This document shows, in pieces, positions 38,521 through 45,462 of a stretch of 45,462 bases of DNA. Numbering within the stretch: the stretch's first letter is position 1; each line of letters starts with the position of its first letter. Made by a program: the position numbers and the translations under genes. This DNA comes from a virus, in the IMG/VR virus record IMGVR_UViG_3300032184_000001, positions 1 to 45,462 of that record; one strand, given 5' to 3'. The notes under the pieces are model-generated. The model saw only the letters and a list, made by a program, of their open reading frames with translations. It did not search any database and was not told the DNA's origin.

Positions 38521-40706
38521 AAGACTTGAACCTCCTTTAACTCTTTGATCTGATTGGTCAAATTACGGATTGTGATGACCATCCGCGCGTCTGGTTCTCG
38601 ACCTACAGCGAGATCCGTCTGTACTGTAGCTTGTAGCCGGTCACGTCGTTCCGTCAAACTGATCAGGACTTGGTCTTCTTCCAGTAGACGCTCGGCGAGC
38701 GGCATGTCTTGCATCCCGCTCACGTCATGCCGGCCAACGCCCATGGTGATGCCGCCCGTAGTGCCGAGACCGCCCTCGCGTAGAGAACGCCCACGGTAGT
38801 TCTCAAGCTTGTCGGTTTCGTAGTTCGCGATGTTGTCCGCGATGTCGGAGATAAGTGATCCCTTCGCTCGCGCAACTGCGTGCGCCAGGGCGTCCACGTA
38901 GTCGTCGTGGTCCTTCGTCTTCGCTCCGGTGCGTCCATCGTAGGACACGCGGACCATCTGATTGACGAACTCACCGCCATGATCAGAGCGTGCAACGCTC
39001 TCCAAGATGCACAGGCGCCCCGCCGCCATGGGGGGAGCAAGGCTCTCGATGATCCGCTGGCCCTTCTTCTGCTGACCTGCCGTCACCTTCTCGACCGCCA
39101 TAGGGTAGCCGAGGAGGACCAGTTGTCCCTCCAGCGTCTCGCCGAAGAACCCGTCCGCTAACTCCTCGACCACCAGAACGGTAGCGGAGAACTCACGGAC
39201 GATCTCTGCGGTGCGCCGCATGGCCTGTGCCTTGTTGGCGGCACGCACGCCTTCAACGTGACGGATCACACCGTAGCCGGAGGGCGTCACGCCCAGGACC
39301 GCAACGCCGATGGCGTCCCGTCCCGCGAGGCCCGAGGCCGGGTCAACTGCAACAATGGTCATGGCGTAGCGCGCGGAGGCATCAGCCATGGCCCGAGGAC
39401 CGTACCACGCGTCCCCCTTCGGCGCTGCCCAGGTGGTGATGTTCAGCTTCTCGCCGCCACCCTCAACCGTGACCGGGAACGTCTGGTCCTTGGGGGACCG
39501 GTTGACCACGATCAGGTCCTTGATCTTCAGTGGGCGCTCGTTCAGGATCGTCGGGTCCGCGATCAACAACGCGTGCAGTCGCCACGCGCGTTCGGTTACA
39601 GCCCGGCGCCAGTCAAGGGCCTGCTTGTCGGTAAACATGGCGGGCCAACGGGAGTGAATGATCTTCTTCCCGTCAACCTCGTCTTCCTCGAACATGCACG
39701 CTCGATGCTCCTCCCAAACTTTGGTGCCTTCGTCGTCATCGAGGTCGGCAAGCTTGGCGTAGACACTGAACTCGGACTGATACGTTCCCAGCATGACCTT
39801 GCGCCCCTTCGGGTTGATCATGTGGATTTCGTTGAGCGTCTCCTCCAGGTCCACGATCTTCTCAGGCGTATCGTCCTTCGGACCTTCTACGTCGTCGCAG
39901 ATGGTTTCGTCGGAACGATACCCCGGAAGGTTCGAGGTAACACCGAGTGACATGAGCGTCACACCGCCAGTCGCAACGTTTGCGGCCTGCGGGGTTTGAA
40001 ACTGGTCGGCCGCATCGAGGCAGTCCTCGTTGGGCTTCAAATGTTCGAGCAGCGGGCAGTTCTCGATGAAGACACGCCGCACGATGCGCAGCATGCGCTT
40101 CGCCAAGTTTTCACCGCGAGAGATCACCAAGATTTTGGTGAGCGGGTTGCGCCAAATTTTCCACGCCACGTACATGGCAGTCAACGTGGACTTCGCGCTG
40201 TACCGGGTGGCGATGATAAGGACCCGTAAGTGCTTGGAAAGTAAGCCCTTTTTGATGTCGTCGTGGATCGCGCCGGGCTCCATCCATCCGGCGACCAGGG
40301 GCGACAGGATGTCGATGAACAACTCGAACTGTGCAGCTTCGTCGTGATCGAGCGCAACCAGTCGGTCGTCGAGTTCCTTCTTGATCTCCTCTAGGCGCGC
40401 GCGATCCCGCTCAGGATGACACGCGTACATCTCGGCGATGATGTCCCTCGCGTTATCAGCGGCTTCCCGTATCTTCGACGGTGCACGCGTCACGCCTTTC
40501 TCGGCGGCGGTGACGCCTTGACACACCCGGCAGACGTTCGACCACCCGCGCAGACTGTCCTTGCGCTTGGACAGTGCGAACGTCTGACGGTTGACGGGCT
40601 TCTCCTCCCAGCACTCGCTGCACTGACGGAGCACCCCTAGTTCGGCCTGGGCTTCAGCGCTAAGCTTCTGCTTAGTTTTTGGGGCGCGTCGGTTTCTCCC
40701 AGCCAC
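38517..40706 (-). CDS. Terminase large subunit, gp19-like, with N-terminal zinc ribbon
   Basis: The product has 729 residues from a GTG start with GGGGAGAAGG upstream, overlapping the o-spanin gene by 35 bases. Residues 29-62 hold two Cys-x2-Cys pairs (29/32 and 59/62) with a basic linker, an extension absent from T7 gp19 (586 residues). The ATPase has Walker A ATRYSAKST (166-174) and acidic Walker B SDETICDDVEG (Asp271-272). The RNase H-like nuclease carries AVDPASGLAGRDAIG, VVEELADG and KDHDDYVDALAH. It packages DNA and cuts concatemers. Confidence 0.93.
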   Translation of the reverse strand: MAGRNRRAPKTKQKLSAEAQAELGVLRQCSECWEEKPVNRQTFALSKRKDSLRGWSNVCRVCQGVTAAEKGVTRAPSKIREAADNARDIIAEMYACHPERDRARLEEIKKELDDRLVALDHDEAAQFELFIDILSPLVAGWMEPGAIHDDIKKGLLSKHLRVLIIATRYSAKSTLTAMYVAWKIWRNPLTKILVISRGENLAKRMLRIVRRVFIENCPLLEHLKPNEDCLDAADQFQTPQAANVATGGVTLMSLGVTSNLPGYRSDETICDDVEGPKDDTPEKIVDLEETLNEIHMINPKGRKVMLGTYQSEFSVYAKLADLDDDEGTKVWEEHRACMFEEDEVDGKKIIHSRWPAMFTDKQALDWRRAVTERAWRLHALLIADPTILNERPLKIKDLIVVNRSPKDQTFPVTVEGGGEKLNITTWAAPKGDAWYGPRAMADASARYAMTIVAVDPASGLAGRDAIGVAVLGVTPSGYGVIRHVEGVRAANKAQAMRRTAEIVREFSATVLVVEELADGFFGETLEGQLVLLGYPMAVEKVTAGQQKKGQRIIESLAPPMAAGRLCILESVARSDHGGEFVNQMVRVSYDGRTGAKTKDHDDYVDALAHAVARAKGSLISDIADNIANYETDKLENYRGRSLREGGLGTTGGITMGVGRHDVSGMQDMPLAERLLEEDQVLISLTERRDRLQATVQTDLAVGREPDARMVITIRNLTNQIKELKEVQVL

Positions 40707-40899
40707 AAGCCTTCTCCCCGAACTTGTTGTGCGTCGCGATCTGTTCCTTGGTGTCCCGCGATAAGACCTTCCGGTCAGCCCACGCGTCGATACGCTCCCA
40801 GCCGGCGCAGTTGTCCGCGTTGATCTCGATACGCGGCGTGCAGCTAGAGGTACTGATCAAGATCGTCATCAGAAGCGTTAGCAGTCCAATCTTCCGCAC
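40672..40899 (-). CDS. Outer spanin lipoprotein, Rz1-like
   Basis: The product has 75 residues from a GTG start behind GGAGGAGAG. The signal peptide ends in the lipobox IleSer-Thr-Ser-Ser-Cys type (LLTLLMTILISTSSCTP), Cys about residue 20, so the mature protein is a lipoprotein. The gene begins inside the preceding i-spanin-like gene in another frame and overlaps it by 56 bases, the classic Rz/Rz1 arrangement. It would join inner and outer membranes at the last step of lysis. Confidence 0.75.
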   Translation of the reverse strand: MRKIGLLTLLMTILISTSSCTPRIEINADNCAGWERIDAWADRKVLSRDTKEQIATHNKFGEKACGWEKPTRPKN

Positions 40900-41056
40900 G
40901 TTCTCTCTCCTCCAGTCGGTCGATGGTATCTTCCAATTGTGCGCGCTCCACCTTGGCTTGGGCGCGCTTGCCCCCGAGGACGAACGCCGCCAAAGACGGC
41001 GCCCATCCCACGAGAGCTTTGAGCAGTGTGCCAAGCGCTCCAGCGAGCGCCTGCAT
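40844..41056 (-). CDS. Inner spanin, Rz-like
   Basis: The product has 70 residues, starting at an ATG that overlaps the preceding stop (TAATG). An N-terminal hydrophobic segment (LAGALGTLLKALVGWAPSLA) is followed by a coiled-coil helix (QAKVERAQLEDTIDRLEERE) and an acidic end. This is the layout of an i-spanin, though short. Overlap with the lipoprotein gene and location between fibre and terminase support the lysis role. Confidence 0.65.
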   Translation of the reverse strand: MQALAGALGTLLKALVGWAPSLAAFVLGGKRAQAKVERAQLEDTIDRLEERERAEDWTANASDDDLDQYL

Positions 41057-41256
41057 TACTCGGCCTTCTCAGCTTCGTCGTTGTCGAGTTCCTCGACCAC
41101 GGCGTCAACCACACTGACGAGACCGTCCTTCCAGTCCTTGACGCCATCGGCGGCAGCCTTGGCTTTGAACGAGAAGTATAGGCTCGCAAGCATCGGGGCC
41201 AGAGCGCCCGCCAGACCGGCAAGCACGGCCGGAACCAAGGCCAAAAGTGCGTCCAT
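41056..41256 (-). CDS. Small membrane protein, possible holin
   Basis: The 66-residue protein has one or two membrane passes in an Ala/Leu-rich segment (LLALVPAVLAGLAGALAPML) and an acidic C-terminal tail (VVEELDNDEAEKAE). It lies in the lysis cluster between another membrane protein and the spanin pair. One of these two small membrane proteins is probably the holin; the sequence does not say which. Confidence 0.55.
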   Translation of the reverse strand: MDALLALVPAVLAGLAGALAPMLASLYFSFKAKAAADGVKDWKDGLVSVVDAVVEELDNDEAEKAE

Positions 41257-41258
41257 GA

Positions 41259-41501
41259 TTATCCTCCAAACTTCTTCATCAGAAGTGCGCCCGCTGCACC
41301 AGCGAGCGGAGCGATGACTGCGAGCGCGCCCAGTAGACGCGCCCGGCCACCCTCAAGAGCACGCAGACGGCGCTCTTGGTCTTTGTGGATATCCGCATTA
41401 TTTTGGATGTGCATATCCACTTTCTCATGTAGAGCCTCAATGCCGGCGCGCGTGGCACCAACATCTTCAGCGATCTGAATGAGAGTAGGATCGGTGGTCA
41501 T
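41259..41501 (-). CDS. Small protein with C-terminal membrane anchor, XhlA-like layout, lysis cluster
   Basis: The 80-residue protein has a soluble helical N-terminal part (ATRAGIEALHEKVDMHIQNN, then KDQERRLRALE) and a C-terminal membrane segment (LLGALAVIAPLAGAAGALLM) ending in KKFGG. This layout is shared with XhlA-type and some holin-associated phage proteins. It starts in overlap with the tail fibre stop (ATGA). A holin or holin partner is likely from position. Confidence 0.55.
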   Translation of the reverse strand: MTTDPTLIQIAEDVGATRAGIEALHEKVDMHIQNNADIHKDQERRLRALEGGRARLLGALAVIAPLAGAAGALLMKKFGG

Positions 41502-42937
41502 GCGTACGCTCGCACTTCCAGTTTCCAGCTTGTATTGATCAAGCCTGCTGCGCTGCCTGTTGTTTTGTTTGCGTAGGTGAAACAGGTGCCAGCGCTGGTG
41601 AACCGTATATTCACATTTGTACTGTCAAAGTAACACGCGTTGAAGCGATTGATGCCCGACGCAGTGTTGTTCAGATCGACGAAAATACGGTCTCCAATAG
41701 AATACCCCGCATCTGCTACTTGACACTCCAAGACGAACATCAAACTTTTTGGTTCCGCACCGAGCCCGTGAGCTAGTGTAAGAAGTCCTGATGACGTGAT
41801 GGTCTGTAACGGCGAAGTGTATGAAACATGGAACGGAATTGCTGTACCGTTGATTTCAACACCTTGACAATTTACAACTCCGTCAGTAGGATCGCCGCCT
41901 GTGGTTGCGATGCCGACTAAGAGACCAGTTTGTAGACGCAAGGTGCGCTGCAACGTGCCGTTAATCCGAGTGAACCACTGCATGCGACCATCTTCGCTCC
42001 CATCTGTTGGGTCAATGATGGTCGAACTCATTTGCGTATAGGCTATGTCTTCAGCAGCGTCGTTTTTGCCGACCCATCGGACAACGCCTAAGCCATCATT
42101 AGCAGCAGGGGATGCGCTGTCACGCGCCATATCCAGAACTGGTCCTGACGAAGCACTGGCATCCGCATTTTCTATGGAAAGCGCGACGGCGGACGGCGAT
42201 ACTGTGGATATAATCTGCTGCCCTGTCCACGTATTGGCTCGCGCAAACAGATCTGTTCCGTCTACGTAATAGCCCGAGAAATTGGCGGTATTGGCGCCTT
42301 TATCTCCACCTGTTGCTCCGACACCAAAGATGCCGTTTCTAATCGCCACTTTGTCTGCAAGAGTTCCAGCGACAATAGTGCGGAATGAGATCTCTCCGTC
42401 TTCCGTCGTGTCCGTTACGTCGATCCATGTGGCTCTGATGGCGGCAACGGTCGTCTGATTTCCACCGCTGTCATTTCCGTCAAAGTGAACTTCGCCCAAG
42501 CCATCATTATCAGCAGGACTTGTAGAGTTGCGGTAAAGCGTTTTGATCGGTCCGTAGCCTGCGCCTGCATCTGTGCTCACCAGTTCGAAGCCTTCAGCTT
42601 GGATCGCGTCGAGGGCCTCCTGCCCCATATAGAAAGCCTGAAGGCTGTCATTTTCCAGCATCGTCTTGTTCAGACGGACGGCGGTGTAGGTTGTCAGGCG
42701 TGAGGATTGAGACGTATTTCGGAAAACGCGGATGGTGTCACCCGCTGTATTCAGCGAATATGACGACGACCACTCCAGTTGAGACGCTCCCGAGAACCGA
42801 TAATCAGTGTCCTCGACGAGAAGCACCCCGTTGCGCTGGACTTTCACATGCGCTTGATCGACAAATGGCCACGAGATGTCATGCGTCTCGGGGTCTGCGC
42901 CGCTTGCGGTGAAAGTCGTGTCAGCAAATTTCGCCAT
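41498..42937 (-). CDS. Tail fibre protein, gp17-type N-terminus
   Basis: The product has 479 residues. Residues 1-120 match the T7 fibre N-terminal domain that binds the tail (FADTTFTASGADPETHDISW, with RVFRNTSQSSRLTTYTAVRL at 70-89). Two related modules follow, about 129-213 and 265-352, each with a (R)(N/D)S(T/A)SPA(D/A)NDGLG motif, a ThrGlu/SerGlu-Asp-Gly segment and a Gly-rich end. The C-terminal part is presumably the receptor-binding tip. It follows the gp16-like gene with one base between. Confidence 0.9.
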   Translation of the reverse strand: MAKFADTTFTASGADPETHDISWPFVDQAHVKVQRNGVLLVEDTDYRFSGASQLEWSSSYSLNTAGDTIRVFRNTSQSSRLTTYTAVRLNKTMLENDSLQAFYMGQEALDAIQAEGFELVSTDAGAGYGPIKTLYRNSTSPADNDGLGEVHFDGNDSGGNQTTVAAIRATWIDVTDTTEDGEISFRTIVAGTLADKVAIRNGIFGVGATGGDKGANTANFSGYYVDGTDLFARANTWTGQQIISTVSPSAVALSIENADASASSGPVLDMARDSASPAANDGLGVVRWVGKNDAAEDIAYTQMSSTIIDPTDGSEDGRMQWFTRINGTLQRTLRLQTGLLVGIATTGGDPTDGVVNCQGVEINGTAIPFHVSYTSPLQTITSSGLLTLAHGLGAEPKSLMFVLECQVADAGYSIGDRIFVDLNNTASGINRFNACYFDSTNVNIRFTSAGTCFTYANKTTGSAAGLINTSWKLEVRAYA

Positions 42938-42938
42938 G

Positions 42939-45462
42939 TCACTGATCCTTCTGCATAGCGTTGAGGATAGCCTGGAGGTAGAACGTGTTGATGACCGGCA
43001 TCATCCTCGATGCTTGGTTCCACGCTTTCTCCCACTCACCGTCTGCGAGTTTCTGGCCAACGCGAAGCGTGCGCTGCGCCATGGACGCCGCAGGACCGAG
43101 TAGTGGGGCAAACCCCTCACCTTCCCGAAACCGGGTGGCCGCTTGGGGTAGCGGGCGGATGCCCGTGAGACTTTCGATGCCGTCGTTCGCTTGGCGACCG
43201 AAAGAGTTGAATGCGATCTCCGAGACGATACCAGAGTGCGCTACAGCCATCGGGCTCCGTAAGAACCCCTTAGCGTACATGTCACGCCACCCCTCGTCGT
43301 CCTCAAGCTGCTTGAACCACTCTTCGGCCTGCCCACGCGTTGCTGCGCGGGCGAAGTCGGAGAAGATGCCCATGTGCAAGCCCATGAGGACTGACAAGTA
43401 CGGGGTAACGTCACGCGGGCTCATTTGGAACCGCTGGGCCATCGGGAGGATGTAGCGGTCGCTCGACGCGAATGCGTAGCCCAACAGCCCGGTTAGCATC
43501 TTTCCCATGGGAATATGCCGGATGAACGGGCGGTCGCCGATGTCGGCGGTGATGGTCGCCTCCTCCTGCGCCGTGTCCAACATCTTCTTGTACTTGGCCA
43601 GGAGGTCGGGACGCTCACGTGCCCACGCGGCAGTGTCCGGCGCTTTCCAGCGCTCACCAATGACGTGGTGGTGTTTGTCCAGCAGGACCCGCATCTGCTC
43701 GGCTTCGTTGGCACTGATGCCACGCCGGGCGTACACGGTCTTCACCTGCTCGGGCACGTTGGCCCAATTGGCAAGATCCCGTTCAAGCTGCACGACGACC
43801 ATGTTTCCGAAGGTCCGCTGCTGCCAGCGGGTCATCAGGTTCATGAGGTTCGCCTTCATCTGCACCTGCGCTAACGTGTTGGCGATCAACTGCACGCGAC
43901 GAAGGGTCGAGCCCGGCGTCGCCTTGGCGAACTCCTCGCCCACAACGTTCGCGATGCGGCCGTCGATGGTGGCGGTGAGCCCCTGTACGTAGATCAACAA
44001 CTCCGGTTCCTTCTCGGCGAGTTCCAGAAGCTCCCGTTTGATCGCAGGCTGGTTCCAGACTGCCTCGAACAGAGCGCGGTGGTTCGTCGCTGCCATGAAC
44101 ATCGTCGCCACGTCGGCCATCTGTGAGAACACGCTGCTTCCCAGCATTGACGCGGACACGAGGTTGTTCATGATGCCTTCGAACGCGGACCAGCCACGGA
44201 ACGCATCGTCGATCTTCGCAGCGTGAGCATGTGTGATCTCGCCTAGGAGCCCATCGAACAACATACCTACGGCGCGCCGGTCTTCAGTGATCATCGTGCG
44301 CTGTGCCGGCGTCAGTTTCGGGTTCGCCAGTGCGGCGTCGATCTTCTCCATGAGATCGGCCTTGTGGCCGGCGATGAACTCGTTGGCGTCGTTGCCCCGA
44401 CCAGCCTTGGGCTCACCGAGGGCCTGCCGCAGAGCCAAGTGGTTGCCGGCGCTCTGCTGATACGACGCGCGTAATTCCTCGCGGTTCTCCCGCAGGAACT
44501 GACGAACCTCCGGGTCAAACTCCGCGGTCCCCAGGTGGAGGTATCGCCGCTTGAACCGGCCAGACTGCTCGACGAAGGCCGGAGGCTGTCCCCCTAATGC
44601 CTTCTCGCCCAGGATGGAGTTGCGGATGGAAGTGACTTCCTCCTCGATGGTGCGGGCCATGACGCGTGAGATAGTACGAGCTTCAGCCTTGTCCAGACGC
44701 CGGGCCTGCTTTGCGAGACCTCGCTTGCGCCCACGAGAGCCGAACTTCTCTGCTGCCTCGCGGAGCAACTTAGTGTTGCCCAGCGCTCGATTGAGCGCAT
44801 CCAGTTTCTCCGTCTCGTTGGCGATCTGTCGTTCTAGGCGTGCAATCCGGGTTGCCAGTTTGGTGCGCTGATCTGCTGTCTTCTTGGACTTGCCCAGTTT
44901 CTTCAGGTCCACCATAGCACGCTCTAGGGACGCCTGCCGCGTCTCGATGGTACGCGTTGTCTTCTCATACGCCTCCTCGACCGTCTTGGCCGCGAGGATG
45001 TCGAGTTCTGCCTGGACCTGTCTCTGCGATTGCTCGGCTGCTTCGGTCGCCATATCATGCACTTGGGCGTCCCAAATATCCTTGTACTCGACGTAGAGTT
45101 CGGGATCGCCCTTGCGGAGGTCCTCGACTGAGCCCCACTTCTTCTCGATGGCGTCCAGTTCAGCCTGCCGCTTCTGAACAGCCTTGTCGCGGGACGTCTG
45201 CCCTTGGGGTGATTTGGGCGCCGGCTTCTCGGTAATTTCGTCCAGTTGATTTTGGAGGTCGATGGCCCGCTGCTCGTCATCCACGGTGCGCAGGAGCCCA
45301 GCGTTAGCGAGAAACTCGTCGTTAGGACCCATGCGCAGGATCGCCGTCCGCAGCACGTGGGAGAACGCCACTGGGTTACCTTCGATAGCAGCAGTGTCCC
45401 AAGATTGCGGCGTGTAGAGTTCAATCACGTCTTTGTCGTCGATCAGCCCGGCCTCACGGAGG
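42939..45462 (-). CDS. Internal core (ejection) protein, gp16-like, C-terminal part
   Basis: This is the remainder (about 840 residues) of the protein that begins at 1450. The frame enters at 45461 without a start codon; the apparent GTG at 45426-45428 is internal. It contains a long coiled-coil-rich part (about the first 300 residues here, with KKLGKSKKTADQRTKLATRI), and several amphipathic segments further on, typical of ejected core proteins. It ends one base before the tail fibre start. The split is an artefact of where the circle was opened. Confidence 0.85.
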   Translation of the reverse strand, partial: LREAGLIDDKDVIELYTPQSWDTAAIEGNPVAFSHVLRTAILRMGPNDEFLANAGLLRTVDDEQRAIDLQNQLDEITEKPAPKSPQGQTSRDKAVQKRQAELDAIEKKWGSVEDLRKGDPELYVEYKDIWDAQVHDMATEAAEQSQRQVQAELDILAAKTVEEAYEKTTRTIETRQASLERAMVDLKKLGKSKKTADQRTKLATRIARLERQIANETEKLDALNRALGNTKLLREAAEKFGSRGRKRGLAKQARRLDKAEARTISRVMARTIEEEVTSIRNSILGEKALGGQPPAFVEQSGRFKRRYLHLGTAEFDPEVRQFLRENREELRASYQQSAGNHLALRQALGEPKAGRGNDANEFIAGHKADLMEKIDAALANPKLTPAQRTMITEDRRAVGMLFDGLLGEITHAHAAKIDDAFRGWSAFEGIMNNLVSASMLGSSVFSQMADVATMFMAATNHRALFEAVWNQPAIKRELLELAEKEPELLIYVQGLTATIDGRIANVVGEEFAKATPGSTLRRVQLIANTLAQVQMKANLMNLMTRWQQRTFGNMVVVQLERDLANWANVPEQVKTVYARRGISANEAEQMRVLLDKHHHVIGERWKAPDTAAWARERPDLLAKYKKMLDTAQEEATITADIGDRPFIRHIPMGKMLTGLLGYAFASSDRYILPMAQRFQMSPRDVTPYLSVLMGLHMGIFSDFARAATRGQAEEWFKQLEDDEGWRDMYAKGFLRSPMAVAHSGIVSEIAFNSFGRQANDGIESLTGIRPLPQAATRFREGEGFAPLLGPAASMAQRTLRVGQKLADGEWEKAWNQASRMMPVINTFYLQAILNAMQKDQ
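45446..45462. repeat. Terminal overlap, copy at window end
   Basis: This is the second copy of the 17-base end overlap. Removing one copy gives a circle of 45445 bases. Confidence 0.9.

Noticed and set aside
1-45462. CRISPR array
   Set aside because: No regularly spaced direct repeats were seen; the repeats present are promoters, leader hairpins and short motifs.

Overview
The window is essentially a complete genome of a T7-like, short-tailed phage (Autographiviridae type). All recognisable genes lie on the minus strand, so transcription runs from high to low coordinates. The first 17 bases (1-17) repeat as the last 17 (45446-45462), and one reading frame continues across the join. The contig is therefore a circularised assembly that has been cut inside the gene for the large internal core protein. 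The diagnostic set is a single-subunit RNA polymerase, gp2.5-like SSB, primase-helicase, family A DNA polymerase, 5'-3' exonuclease, gp8-like portal, scaffold, capsid, tail tubular proteins A and B, three internal virion proteins, T7-type tail fibre and gp19-type terminase. GC-rich coding, a tyrosine integrase, a helix-turn-helix/metallophosphoesterase fusion and the tail-fibre module type suggest a host among Alphaproteobacteria. That host assignment is inference only.

Layout in transcription order. (1) About 0.9 kb without convincing genes (35403-36290) probably holds the natural genome ends and early host-type promoters. (2) The early region (35402 down to 27644) is a dense run of tiny genes: a helix-turn-helix protein, basic proteins, single-span membrane peptides, a lipoprotein, a helix-hairpin-helix protein, a HAD phosphatase, a zinc ribbon and a tyrosine integrase. 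(3) The RNA polymerase gene (27640-25127) follows. (4) Next come the DNA metabolism genes (25071 down to 15677): SSB, RusA-like resolvase, primase-helicase, HTH-phosphoesterase, DNA polymerase, exonuclease, HD hydrolase and others, closed by a strong terminator. (5) The virion genes (15532 down to 1, continuing at 45462 down to 41498) run from small proteins through portal, scaffold and capsid (with terminator) to tail tubes A and B, internal proteins and tail fibre. (6) The lysis genes and terminase (41501-38517), then small genes of unknown function (38520-36291), end the genome.

Two sets of repeated signals stand out. Five copies of an ungapped 17-mer with consensus CCCAAAANGGNCCCTAA all point in the direction of transcription. 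They sit before ssb, before the virion operon, twice after terminase, and once inside the integrase gene, and are the best candidates for promoters of the phage polymerase. Second, four early-region gaps carry a ~50-nt element directly after one stop codon and before the next ribosome binding site. Its 8-bp hairpin differs between copies by compensating base changes, followed by a constant ACTGG...ACTTG tail. This looks like a conserved RNA structure and is the least explained thing in the window.

The lytic programme is otherwise clear. Host polymerase would read the early genes, the phage polymerase would take over from its own promoters, and the GH24 muramidase domain carried on an internal virion protein would open the wall on entry. 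No stand-alone endolysin, no small terminase subunit and no classical repressor could be identified. The integrase suggests that lysogeny is possible, but no attP could be assigned.
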